Assembly: GCF_001705515.1 (NCBI RefSeq)
Contig: NZ_MDJS01000001.1
Location: 744,001 to 808,000 of the forward strand
Length of the DNA stretch: 64,000 nt
Direction of reading: 5' to 3'
Origin: Mucilaginibacter sp. PPCGB 2223
GTDB lineage: Bacteria; Bacteroidota; Bacteroidia; Sphingobacteriales; Sphingobacteriaceae
Numbering within the stretch: the stretch's first letter is position 1; the number at the start of each line of letters is the position of its first letter. The notes beneath the pieces were generated by a model. The model was not told the DNA's origin, ran no database searches, and worked only from the letters and a program-made list of their open reading frames with translations. Positions 1-7,580 of the stretch are shown here, piece after piece. The position numbers and the translations under genes are program-made.

Positions 1-6
1 TTCAAT

Positions 7-591
7 ATGAAATCTATCTGTGTATTCTGCGGGGCCAATTATAATGGCGACCCAAACCTCAAACAAGCCATCGGGCTTTTAGCTGATGTAATGGTAAACC
101 GTGATGTAACACTTGTTTTTGGCGGCGGCAAAGTGGGAGTAATGGGACTAATGGCCGATGCCGTGCTGGACCGCGGCGGCAAAGCGATCGGAGTTATCCC
201 AACGTTTTTAATGGATAAAGAGGTTGGCCACACGGGCTTGACACAAATGCATATTGTTGATAACATGCATCAGCGCAAGCAACTGATGAGCGATCTGAGC
301 GATGGGATTATTACCCTTCCGGGAGGATTTGGCACGCTCGAAGAATTTTTTGAAGTGTTAACCTGGTTACAGCTTGGACTCCATAAAAAGCCAATTGGCA
401 TATTAAATGTTAACGGCTTTTACGACTTTTTACTGAAGCAGATGGATGTGATGGTTGAACAGCGCTTTTTAAAACCGGCTAACCGCGAACTGGTACTCAC
501 TTCAACCGACCCGATAGAACTGGTCGACCTGATGTCGAAATTTGATGCTAACCCCGACGATGTCTGGTTTAAAGAGCGCAACCTGATCTGA
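7..591 (+). CDS. TIGR00730/LOG family Rossmann protein (putative cytokinin riboside 5'-monophosphate phosphoribohydrolase)
   Basis: Cytosolic 194-aa protein of the LOG family, whose characterised members hydrolyse nucleoside 5'-monophosphates such as cytokinin ribotides to free base and ribose 5-phosphate. The Gly-rich nucleotide loop GGGKVGVMG (about residues 39-47) and the signature PGGFGTLEE (105-113) are intact, as are R90-K91 just upstream. Length matches the family. The start ATG is six bases inside the window, so upstream context is missing. The stop TGA overlaps the next ATG, so it is probably co-transcribed with the AEC transporter. The substrate in this organism is unknown; general nucleotide salvage is as likely as hormone production. 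Confidence 0.93.
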   Translation: MKSICVFCGANYNGDPNLKQAIGLLADVMVNRDVTLVFGGGKVGVMGLMADAVLDRGGKAIGVIPTFLMDKEVGHTGLTQMHIVDNMHQRKQLMSDLSDGIITLPGGFGTLEEFFEVLTWLQLGLHKKPIGILNVNGFYDFLLKQMDVMVEQRFLKPANRELVLTSTDPIELVDLMSKFDANPDDVWFKERNLI

Positions 592-1487
592 TGGTAAATT
601 TTATACTCATAGCGATATGTATTATCGCGGGGATGCTTTTCCGTGCGTCAAAAACCTTACCGGCGGATGCGCACCGGGGTATCAACGCCTGGATCATTTA
701 CCTGGCCCTTCCCGCAGTATCGTTTAAATATCTGCCGCATATTGTTTGGTCGCGCGAATTGCTCGCGCCGATTTTAGCACCTGTTATTGTATGGCTCGGC
801 GGCTGGCTACTGGTGACCATCTATACCAAACTTAAACCTGCCGATCAGCCAACCAAAGGTAGTTTGCGCCTGATGAGTGGTTTGGCCAATACCTCGTTCG
901 TGGGCTTCCCGCTTATTGCGGCCTATCTTGGCGAAAAATACATCAGCATCGCCATTATCTGCGATCAGATAACGTTTCTGTTGTTATCTACTGCAGGTGT
1001 AGTTGTGGCTATTAACGCTTCAAAAAAGTCGGCACTGTCGGCCGGAATTGTGCTTAAACGGGTATTGCGTTTTCCTCCGTTTTTGGGATGTGTCGGCGCC
1101 TTGGTATTGCCGCATTTTATCGATATCTCTGTTGTCGATCCGTTATTTGATAAGCTTGCGACAACAGTTGCACCGTTAGCTTTATTTTCAATAGGACTGC
1201 AATTACAATTTAAAGGCTGGTTAAGCGAGTTTAAAAATATCTCAGTTACGCTTGCCTATAAACTCATATTAGCGCCCGCTTTGGTATTTGGCCTGTTTTT
1301 TTGCCTTGGATTTAAAGGCGTTACACCTCAAGTTGCCATTATGGAAGCTGCTATGCCCACGCTTTTAACTGCGGGTGTTGTTGCCGACGAATATGATTTG
1401 AACCCCAAATTATCTAACCTTATTATCGGTATTGGTATTATCCTGTCGTTGTTGACGACTGCCGGGTGGTATTATATCACCAGGTAG
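591..1487 (+). CDS. AEC family transporter (auxin efflux carrier fold)
   Basis: 298-aa integral membrane protein made almost entirely of hydrophobic segments. It begins with a membrane helix, has a polar loop around residues 80-90, and a second hydrophobic half, as in bacterial AEC permeases for small organic acids or related anions. The ATG overlaps the LOG gene stop (TGATG), which suggests translational coupling. Its stop directly abuts the stop of the convergent GH39 gene with no spacer. Pairing with a LOG protein recalls cytokinin/auxin themes, but bacterial AEC proteins usually carry organic acids, so the substrate should be left open. Confidence 0.88.
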   Translation: MVNFILIAICIIAGMLFRASKTLPADAHRGINAWIIYLALPAVSFKYLPHIVWSRELLAPILAPVIVWLGGWLLVTIYTKLKPADQPTKGSLRLMSGLANTSFVGFPLIAAYLGEKYISIAIICDQITFLLLSTAGVVVAINASKKSALSAGIVLKRVLRFPPFLGCVGALVLPHFIDISVVDPLFDKLATTVAPLALFSIGLQLQFKGWLSEFKNISVTLAYKLILAPALVFGLFFCLGFKGVTPQVAIMEAAMPTLLTAGVVADEYDLNPKLSNLIIGIGIILSLLTTAGWYYITR

Positions 1488-3152
1488 TTACCAATCCAGT
1501 TTTACTAATGCTACCCCTTGCCGTGGAAGTGTAAATTTTACGGGTAAACTGCCATTAACAACAGTCATTTTAGCTGGCGGCCCCATTGTTTGCAATTGCC
1601 CTGCTTTTTCCAATTCGCTTATTTGTGCCTGTGTTGGGTTTTGAGGTGAACCCATTTTTTTCCAAACTTCGTACGAATTGCTGTGCTGATCATCGATCCG
1701 GTATTGGGTTACCGTAGCTTTTGCTGACGGAATGTTTTTGATGTTGACCGTTACCGGTTCGCCCGATGATTGTTTATCCTCATCATGGTAGTTCCAAACC
1801 ATTATTGCGGCCGTATGCACATCGGCGGAAGCCAGGGTGCCAATATCTGTTTGTGCGCCGCGCACGCTCGAATCCAATACCATCTTTAACGGATACATGC
1901 GGTTATCTTCAGCCTTTAAACGATTGCCCTTCATCATCCCATACATCCTAAAGACATTGAGTACCGGTTTATCTACACCGTTCGTCGACAGGTCGCGGAA
2001 GCCGGCAAACCAGGGCTGACCTTCAAACTCGAACGACCAGCTCACGGCGCCTAATAAATTCATATCGTACTCGTCCATCAACTCATATTTTCGCGCGAAA
2101 GCTGCCGCGGTATAGCTCGAATACATGGTACCGTTACGGTAAGCGTTTTCGGGATTGGTAGCCATGCCGCAGGCTGCGCAGCCTTCCGGGTCAGATTCGC
2201 CGATAATTACCGGGATATTCTTCAACTCGGGGAACAAACGGATATTTTTAAAATGATTGTTGATGTTTTGCAGTTGCTGTTTCACGTTCATCACTACTAC
2301 GCCGTTAACCACCTTGGGTGATCCTTTCGCATGAAAAAGCACAATATCCAGCGGCGAGCCTATCTTGCCGGTAGAATAGTTGGTATCGCGCAGGCAATGT
2401 TTGATGAAGTTAGCCTGGTATTTCATCGCACCACCAGTAGCATCGGCACCACCCACTTTTGCTGTGGGCAAGGCGCGTTTTACACCATCTGCAGCATAAT
2501 CATACAACTTGTAAAATTCCTGCACCGTGCCTTTCCAATAAGCGCCGTCGGGCTCGTTCCAAACTTCCCAATACCAGCTTTCAACCTCTTTTTGCCCGTA
2601 GCGGTTCACACAATGCTTAACCCAATTGTAAACCAGGTCGCGCCATTTGTTATAATCCTTTGGCGGATATGCCCAGCCGGTCATGATCTTCGTATAGGAC
2701 AAGCCAGGTTTCCACTCGTGTTTGTAAGGCTCGGGATGCGTAGACAGTGCTTCGGGCATAAAACCAATCTGCGCCAGGGGCTTCATACCCCGCTTGATAT
2801 ACGTATCAAAAATACTGTCGACGATATGATAATTGTAAACCGGATTGCCTTTGGCATCCTCGGTATAAATATTGGTCGACCCCCATTTCAACGCAGCGAT
2901 CCCGTCTCCCGACGTCATCAGGTTATGCGCCCGCACATGTACCGGTACCGGGCTTAAAGCTGCTATTTCCGAAAGCAATTTTTTGCCATCCTTCATATAT
3001 GTATAGTTCGGCTCGTCGTAACCAAACCATGCCCAAATGGGTTTCATAGGTGCTATGGTTTGTTTCAGATCGATATTGACAGTAGCCGGAGTTTGTGCCT
3101 GTACACGGCAAATAACAGCCAGCGACAGCGTAAATAGAGCAAGCTTTTTCAA
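1488..3152 (-). CDS. Secreted GH39-like glycoside hydrolase (beta-xylosidase type)
   Basis: 554-aa protein with an N-terminal signal peptide (about 1-20, ending AQA-like at VQAQ) and a clan GH-A TIM barrel. WEVWNEP places the probable acid/base at E200. IIGESDPEG places the probable nucleophile at E319, which is the GH39 spacing. The C-terminal part (about 420-554) reads as a beta-sandwich, as in xylosidases of this family. It likely acts in the periplasm or outside on xylosides or related plant glycans; other GH39 activities such as iduronidase or arabinosidase cannot be excluded. It is a single gene convergent with the AEC transporter, not joined to the pectin cluster further right. Confidence 0.86.
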   Translation of the reverse strand: MKKLALFTLSLAVICRVQAQTPATVNIDLKQTIAPMKPIWAWFGYDEPNYTYMKDGKKLLSEIAALSPVPVHVRAHNLMTSGDGIAALKWGSTNIYTEDAKGNPVYNYHIVDSIFDTYIKRGMKPLAQIGFMPEALSTHPEPYKHEWKPGLSYTKIMTGWAYPPKDYNKWRDLVYNWVKHCVNRYGQKEVESWYWEVWNEPDGAYWKGTVQEFYKLYDYAADGVKRALPTAKVGGADATGGAMKYQANFIKHCLRDTNYSTGKIGSPLDIVLFHAKGSPKVVNGVVVMNVKQQLQNINNHFKNIRLFPELKNIPVIIGESDPEGCAACGMATNPENAYRNGTMYSSYTAAAFARKYELMDEYDMNLLGAVSWSFEFEGQPWFAGFRDLSTNGVDKPVLNVFRMYGMMKGNRLKAEDNRMYPLKMVLDSSVRGAQTDIGTLASADVHTAAIMVWNYHDEDKQSSGEPVTVNIKNIPSAKATVTQYRIDDQHSNSYEVWKKMGSPQNPTQAQISELEKAGQLQTMGPPAKMTVVNGSLPVKFTLPRQGVALVKLDW

Positions 3153-3192
3153 GATATGAGGTATTGGTTTATGAATTGTCTAATATACACTT

Positions 3193-3519
3193 TTACTTTT
3201 CTTTTTTAAGAAAAGCCCGTTCGTGTGCTAAAAATATTACATCGCGCAACATGTCTTTCCTAACTTTGGTCAGGTCGACAAAAGTGCAACCCTGTAAACC
3301 CCATTTATTGGGTACCGGGAAGAAGATAGTGGGATCGTATGGATGAAAAAGAGATTGATCCGTTGGCGAAAGTTTAACCATTATGCGTTGCTCCTGTTGC
3401 CAAAGTGTAGTGAAGATCTTTTTATTGGCCTTTAACGCCCGCAAGTGAAAATGATCTGTCTCTTCCACATCGCCAAACGAGAAGGCGATCTGCCTTACGG
3501 TGTCCATATCAATTGCCAT
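3193..3519 (-). CDS. MmcQ/YjbR family protein (first of a divergent pair)
   Basis: Small cytosolic protein of about 108 aa with the MmcQ/YjbR (CyaY-like double-wing) pattern: an N-terminal DTVRQIAFSFGDVEE segment, a K-K-IF-TTL strand, and a C-terminal RDVIFLAHERAF helix. The open frame runs further upstream to 3618, but that would overlap the divergent gene at 3544. The ATG at 3519 gives the normal family length and leaves a 24-bp gap. Members bind DNA or have no assigned biochemical role, so function is unknown. A relative lies directly opposite. Confidence 0.8.
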   Translation of the reverse strand: MAIDMDTVRQIAFSFGDVEETDHFHLRALKANKKIFTTLWQQEQRIMVKLSPTDQSLFHPYDPTIFFPVPNKWGLQGCTFVDLTKVRKDMLRDVIFLAHERAFLKKEK

Positions 3520-3543
3520 AGTTAAAATTAGTAAATTTGTTGG

Positions 3544-3891
3544 ATGACGATTGAAGATATAGAAACCTTTTGCGATAGTTTTCCGGGTGTTACTAAGGAT
3601 ATTAAGTGGGAAGATCATTTATGCTTTAATGTGGGCGGCAAAATGTTCGTGGTCACATCGCCAGATGCTGTACCGCCATCGGCAACTTTTAAAGTTACCG
3701 ATGAAGAGTTTGAGGAAATGATAGCACGCGATGGCTTTAGCGCAGCAGCATATATCGGTAAATATAAATGGGTAAAGGTTGATGATATTAACCTGCTGAG
3801 TAAAAAAGAGTGGGAGCACTACGCCAGGCAATCGTACAATCTGATCACTTCTAAACTACCGACCAAGGTTAGAGCCGGTCTGGGCTTGTAA
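3544..3891 (+). CDS. MmcQ/YjbR family protein (second of a divergent pair)
   Basis: 115-aa protein with the family hallmarks: MTIEDIETFCDSFPGVTKDIKWEDHLCFNVGG at the N-terminus (shown here only as a start-to-Gly stretch, about residues 1-32), a KMFVVTS strand, and a C-terminal helix ending in the usual SYNLITSKLPTK (about 98-109). The whole domain is present. It is transcribed away from a related gene with only 24 bp between start codons, so both promoters must overlap the other gene or each other. Function is unknown beyond the predicted fold. Confidence 0.85.
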   Translation: MTIEDIETFCDSFPGVTKDIKWEDHLCFNVGGKMFVVTSPDAVPPSATFKVTDEEFEEMIARDGFSAAAYIGKYKWVKVDDINLLSKKEWEHYARQSYNLITSKLPTKVRAGLGL

Positions 3892-3957
3892 CCGATTTCC
3901 TACTTCATCCGGAAAATACTAATTTGCAGGCCGATCAACCATTATTTTTCTTTACCG

Positions 3958-5067
3958 ATGGCCAAAAACTTTATCATCCGCCCACGCTATTTTATACCTT
4001 CAATCGCTTTGTTTTTTGGCTATATCGCCTTTCAGATTGAAGATAGTGTTAAAATAAGTGGTTGGTTGCTAATGTTGTTCTTCCTGTCGCTGGCATTGGT
4101 TTTTCAAAAAGCCGATAAATTAAAAGGGTTTTCTTTCCCGCTCATCATTTTCGCGGCAGTGAGTTTGACGATGTATTACCCGCAGCATTTTGTAAGTTTT
4201 AACGGTTTTAAACTATCCAAACTAATTATCCCGCTGCTGCAGATCATCATGTTCGGTATGGGCAGTGAATTGAGTATGAACGAGCTTGCCACCGTTTTTA
4301 AAATGCCGAAAAAGATATTGGTAGGCGTGATTTGCCATTACACCGTGATGCCGCTCATCGGCTTCCTGTTAGTCAGTGTTTTCAGCTTTCCGCCCGAAAT
4401 TGCTGCCGGGGTTATTTTGGTAGGCTGCTGCCCGAGCGGACTGGCATCTAACGTTATGTCGTACCTTGCCCGTGCCAACCTTGCCCTGTCAATAGCAGTA
4501 ACTACCGTTTCAACATTACTGGCTCCATTGTTTACACCTTTATTGATGCGCATACTGGCAGGTAAGCTTATCAAGGTGAGTTTTTGGGCTTTGGCCTGGG
4601 ATACCACCCAGGTGGTGATTTTCCCGATACTGGCAGGCTTATTGTTCCACTTTTTAGTGCGTGGTAAACTCAAGTGGCTCGATAAGATTATGCCGATGAT
4701 ATCAATGATAGGCATTGCGCTCATCATTATGGTAATTACCGCCAGTGGCCGCGACGCCCTGTTAAAAGTTGGCGCTTTGCTGATGCTTGCCGTGCTGATC
4801 CACAACATGCTGGGTTATACCCTGGGCTATTGGTTTAGCCGACTTTTAGGTTTTGAGGAGAAAGATTGCCGCACTATATCGCTCGAAGTGGGTATGCAAA
4901 ACAGCGGGTTGGCTTCCGGACTGGCTTTAGGGCTGGGGGGAATAGGCACGGTTGGGCTGGCCTCGGCTATCTTTGGCCCGTTGATGAATATCAGTGGTTC
5001 ATCTCTGGCTACCTGGTGGCACGGCCGTATCCCGAAAGGCGAAATTGACCCGGAAAAGCCTATTTAA
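3958..5067 (+). CDS. Bile acid:sodium symporter family protein (SBF-like)
   Basis: 369-aa inner membrane protein with around ten hydrophobic helices. The SBF signatures are present: a GMGSELSM segment near residue 98, a cytosolic GCCPSGLASNVMSYLA crossover motif near 158-173, and a second EVGMQNSGLASGLA crossover near 310-323. These are the residues that form the sodium sites in ASBT/PanS-type transporters. Bacterial members move pantoate or other organic anions rather than bile acids, so the substrate is unassigned. It stands alone, 66 bp after a YjbR gene. Confidence 0.9.
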   Translation: MAKNFIIRPRYFIPSIALFFGYIAFQIEDSVKISGWLLMLFFLSLALVFQKADKLKGFSFPLIIFAAVSLTMYYPQHFVSFNGFKLSKLIIPLLQIIMFGMGSELSMNELATVFKMPKKILVGVICHYTVMPLIGFLLVSVFSFPPEIAAGVILVGCCPSGLASNVMSYLARANLALSIAVTTVSTLLAPLFTPLLMRILAGKLIKVSFWALAWDTTQVVIFPILAGLLFHFLVRGKLKWLDKIMPMISMIGIALIIMVITASGRDALLKVGALLMLAVLIHNMLGYTLGYWFSRLLGFEEKDCRTISLEVGMQNSGLASGLALGLGGIGTVGLASAIFGPLMNISGSSLATWWHGRIPKGEIDPEKPI

Positions 5068-5145
5068 CATATTTTAACTAAATCTATCAGGTCTTAAATT
5101 AAACTACCGCATTTGCAGCTTGTCATAATTACAAAAAACAGGATT

Positions 5146-5472
5146 ATGAAAGCTCAAATTTTAGGCATCTCCTTAATGATCGCCTTATTCGGAATAAGTA
5201 CTACAACTTTTGCACAAACCCAGTTCGACCGTACACACCCTCGTCGCGCCGAGGTAAACAGCCGCATTGCCCGTCAGGATGCGCGTATCCATCACGAAGT
5301 ACGCGAAGGCGAGATCAGCCGCACTAAAGCTGCCCGTTTACATCGCGAAGACCACAGCGTACGCCGCGAAGAACGCCGTATGGCAGCCCGCGATCATGGC
5401 CATTTAACCCGCCGCGATCAGGCACGTTTAAATCACCGCGAAAACCGCATCAGCCGAAGAATAGGTAGGTAG
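5146..5472 (+). CDS. Small exported Arg/His-rich protein
   Basis: About 108 aa. The ATG at 5146 gives a clean signal peptide (MKAQILGISLMIALFGIS, cleaved near TFAQ); an earlier start at 5113 would only add a hydrophilic leader. The mature protein is strongly basic, with recurring RRxxxR and HREx patterns, no cysteine and almost no aromatics. It reads as a helical, possibly intrinsically disordered, periplasmic protein. Similar short basic exported proteins occur in Sphingobacteriaceae as hypotheticals. I cannot name a function; binding to acidic polymers is a guess from charge alone. Confidence 0.75.
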   Translation: MKAQILGISLMIALFGISTTTFAQTQFDRTHPRRAEVNSRIARQDARIHHEVREGEISRTKAARLHREDHSVRREERRMAARDHGHLTRRDQARLNHRENRISRRIGR

Positions 5473-5489
5473 TTATTACCGAACAATCA

Positions 5490-5537
5490 TATATAATGAA
5501 AGGGCTTCCCAATGTAACGGGGAGCTTCTTTATTTTA
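5490..5537. terminator. Probable shared terminator between convergent genes
   Basis: A GGGCTTCCC arm and a GGGGAGCTTC arm about eight bases apart form an imperfect hairpin followed by CTTTATTTTA. It sits between the stops of the Arg-rich protein and the convergent SGNH hydrolase. Confidence 0.55.
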
Positions 5538-6294
5538 ATGCCCTGATAATGGCATCGCACCAAAATTTTCCTAATGTAATATCACCCTTTTTATTGGGAT
5601 GCAGGTAAAATACACCATCCAGTCCGTTCTCAGCTTTAAAATCGGTGAGGTGGTTCTCATCAAAATATTTATAGCCTTTGGTATCACCTAAATAAACGTG
5701 ATGGGGATTGATTTTGGCGTATTCCTTCACCAACGCATCGATCTCTTTGTGATAAAGTAATACCCGGTCTTGCCCTTCCTGCATATAGGCCGCGCCACGA
5801 TTATGAGTATTATTGCTGTACCAGATAGGATGGTTGATCACGATCTTACAAGTAGGATAGGCGGCCAGCAGGCTATCGGCTATGGTTTTTAAATTAGCAT
5901 GATAGTCCTGCGGTGAAACAGGCGAACCGGTAGGGCCTTTGATGGCGCTGTCGTTAGTACCCAGCATGATCGAAAATACAAGCATAGCTTGTTTATCCGT
6001 ATAAAAAGCATCTGCTGCCGCGCGTACTTTGGGGTACGACTTATGTGTCGCCGGTAAAAAATCCACTGTAGTGTAACCGCTGATACCCTGGTTAGCTACC
6101 TGCACTGTTTTAAATTTACCGCTTTGTACCAATGCGCTATCGGTATAGTTGGGCGGAGTTTCATCTTTTTGAGTAGTACCATGGGTGATGCTGTCGCCGA
6201 TGAAAACAACATTGATACTGGGTTTTTCGCGTAAAGCAAATGAACATAACGCAAGCGCAACTATCCCCCAAAAGGCAAGGTTTCTGTTTTTCAT
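5530..6294 (-). CDS. Secreted SGNH/GDSL hydrolase
   Basis: About 254 aa from the ATG at 6294, which places a signal peptide (MKNRNLAFWGIVALALC) at the N-terminus; the longer frame to 6306 adds only four residues. SGNH blocks are visible: FIGDSITHG (block I, nucleophile Ser), the LGTNDS segment (Asn block), and a C-terminal DGVFYLHPN with the catalytic His. It is likely a periplasmic or secreted carbohydrate acetylesterase or lipase-like esterase. Given the neighbouring plant-polysaccharide enzymes, deacetylation of hemicellulose or pectin is plausible but not shown. It differs in sequence from the CE12-type esterase at 10871. Confidence 0.87.
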   Translation of the reverse strand: MKNRNLAFWGIVALALCSFALREKPSINVVFIGDSITHGTTQKDETPPNYTDSALVQSGKFKTVQVANQGISGYTTVDFLPATHKSYPKVRAAADAFYTDKQAMLVFSIMLGTNDSAIKGPTGSPVSPQDYHANLKTIADSLLAAYPTCKIVINHPIWYSNNTHNRGAAYMQEGQDRVLLYHKEIDALVKEYAKINPHHVYLGDTKGYKYFDENHLTDFKAENGLDGVFYLHPNKKGDITLGKFWCDAIIRALK

Positions 6295-6366
6295 AAGTAA
6301 GACCAATTTACATTAATTGAACTAAATTCTTTCATTTAAGCTATACATTCTATTTTTACCGGCAAT

Positions 6367-7164
6367 ATGAGCTACACTGTACCCGAGCTTCGTACTGTTA
6401 ACGTTACCCGCTATGTTACGCCTTTGCGCGAGGGTGGCTCGATGCCTGCCATTGCCGAAGCTGATGATGATTTTTTGTACGTTATCAAGTTCCGCGGAGC
6501 AGGGCAGGGTATTAAAGCGCTTATCGCTGAATTAATTGGCGGCGAGATCGCGCGTGCTTTAGGCTTAAAACTTCCAGAGATCGTATTCGCAAATCTTGAT
6601 GAAGCCTTTGGTCGTACCGAACCCGATGAAGAGATACAGGACCTGCTGAAAGCAAGCGTTGGACTCAATCTCGCGCTGCATTATCTTTCAGGAGCTATTA
6701 CTTACGACCCGGCAGTTACCAAACTCGATGAAACTTTAGCATCACAGATCGTTTGGCTCGATTGCCTGCTGATGAATATGGACCGTACCGCCCGTAACAC
6801 GAATATGCTGCTTTGGCACAAGGAGTTATGGCTCATTGATCATGGCGCTTCGCTGTATTTTCATCACTCCTGGCAAAGCTGGCAGGAGCAGGCCATTAAG
6901 CCTTTTGCCTTAGTGAAAGACCATGTGCTTTTGCCACAAGCTGCACAGTTGACCACGGTCGATGAGCAGTTTAAACCCATATTGACCAATGAATTGATAA
7001 CTACCATTGTTGGGTTAATACCCGATGAGTGGCTCACCGTCGATGCGCCTTTTAATACACCGGAGCAGCATCGCGCCGCTTATATTGAGTTTTTAATCAC
7101 ACGTATAGCACATTCGCAAACTTTTGTAAACCAGGCACAGCATGAACGGGAAGCACTTATTTGA
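6367..7164 (+). CDS. HipA-like kinase domain protein (HipA_2 type)
   Basis: 265-aa cytosolic protein resembling the single-domain HipA family kinases, without the N-terminal HipA subdomain of E. coli HipA. Visible parts are a lysine-bearing strand FLYVIKFRGAGQG (about 37-49), a catalytic-loop-like MDRTARNTN (about 138-146) and a metal-binding LIDHG (about 157-161) in place of DFG. Its 3' end overlaps the DUF3037 gene by 23 bp, so the two are made together. HipA relatives phosphorylate proteins such as GltX, and some belong to toxin-antitoxin pairs. No antitoxin-like HipB repressor is present here, so the role is open. Confidence 0.85.
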   Translation: MSYTVPELRTVNVTRYVTPLREGGSMPAIAEADDDFLYVIKFRGAGQGIKALIAELIGGEIARALGLKLPEIVFANLDEAFGRTEPDEEIQDLLKASVGLNLALHYLSGAITYDPAVTKLDETLASQIVWLDCLLMNMDRTARNTNMLLWHKELWLIDHGASLYFHHSWQSWQEQAIKPFALVKDHVLLPQAAQLTTVDEQFKPILTNELITTIVGLIPDEWLTVDAPFNTPEQHRAAYIEFLITRIAHSQTFVNQAQHEREALI

Positions 7165-7525
7165 ATATGCCGTTATCCGCGTTGTGCCCAGGGTAGAGCG
7201 CGAGGAATTTATGAACGTGGGCGTCATCCTGTTCTGTAAAAAAGAAAAGTTTTTACAGGTAAAGTTCAATATCGATGAGCAACGCCTGTGCGCTTTCGCG
7301 AAAGATATCGATTGTACCGAGCTCAAAGAACATATTCAATCCATCCAACGCATCTGCCTCGGCGAAAAAGCCGGCGGCCCGATAGCCCAGTTGGATATAG
7401 CCTCACGTTTCCGTTGGCTTACCGCTACCCGCAGCACTATCGTGCAGCCATCAAAAGTACACCCGGGCTTTTGCGCTAACGCCGCCGAAACTTTAGACAG
7501 GCTTTTTGGCGAATTGGTGTTATAA
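7142..7525 (+). CDS. DUF3037 domain-containing protein
   Basis: 127-aa protein starting MNGKHLFEYAVIRVVPRVER, followed by EEFMNVGVILFC, the characteristic first half of DUF3037. The C-terminal half has a conserved-looking SRFRWLTATRSTIVQPS segment. It overlaps the HipA-like kinase gene by 23 bp in another frame. From memory this two-gene order is common in diverse bacteria, which suggests the DUF3037 protein is a partner or substrate of the kinase. No biochemical role is known to me. Confidence 0.85.
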   Translation: MNGKHLFEYAVIRVVPRVEREEFMNVGVILFCKKEKFLQVKFNIDEQRLCAFAKDIDCTELKEHIQSIQRICLGEKAGGPIAQLDIASRFRWLTATRSTIVQPSKVHPGFCANAAETLDRLFGELVL

Positions 7526-7580
7526 CGATCCCTCCCAACGGGACGGAATCGCACGCGCCGATGCTTATCAAAACACCAAA

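Noticed and set aside
2331-2957. 208-codon open frame on the plus strand opposite the GH39 gene
   Set aside because: Lies fully antisense to a clear GH39 enzyme with intact catalytic motifs; its product shows no domain and reads like reversed codon usage.
7142-7164. Frameshift fusing the HipA-like kinase and DUF3037 genes
   Set aside because: Both proteins have complete family starts and ends; a plain overlap of 23 bp explains the arrangement.
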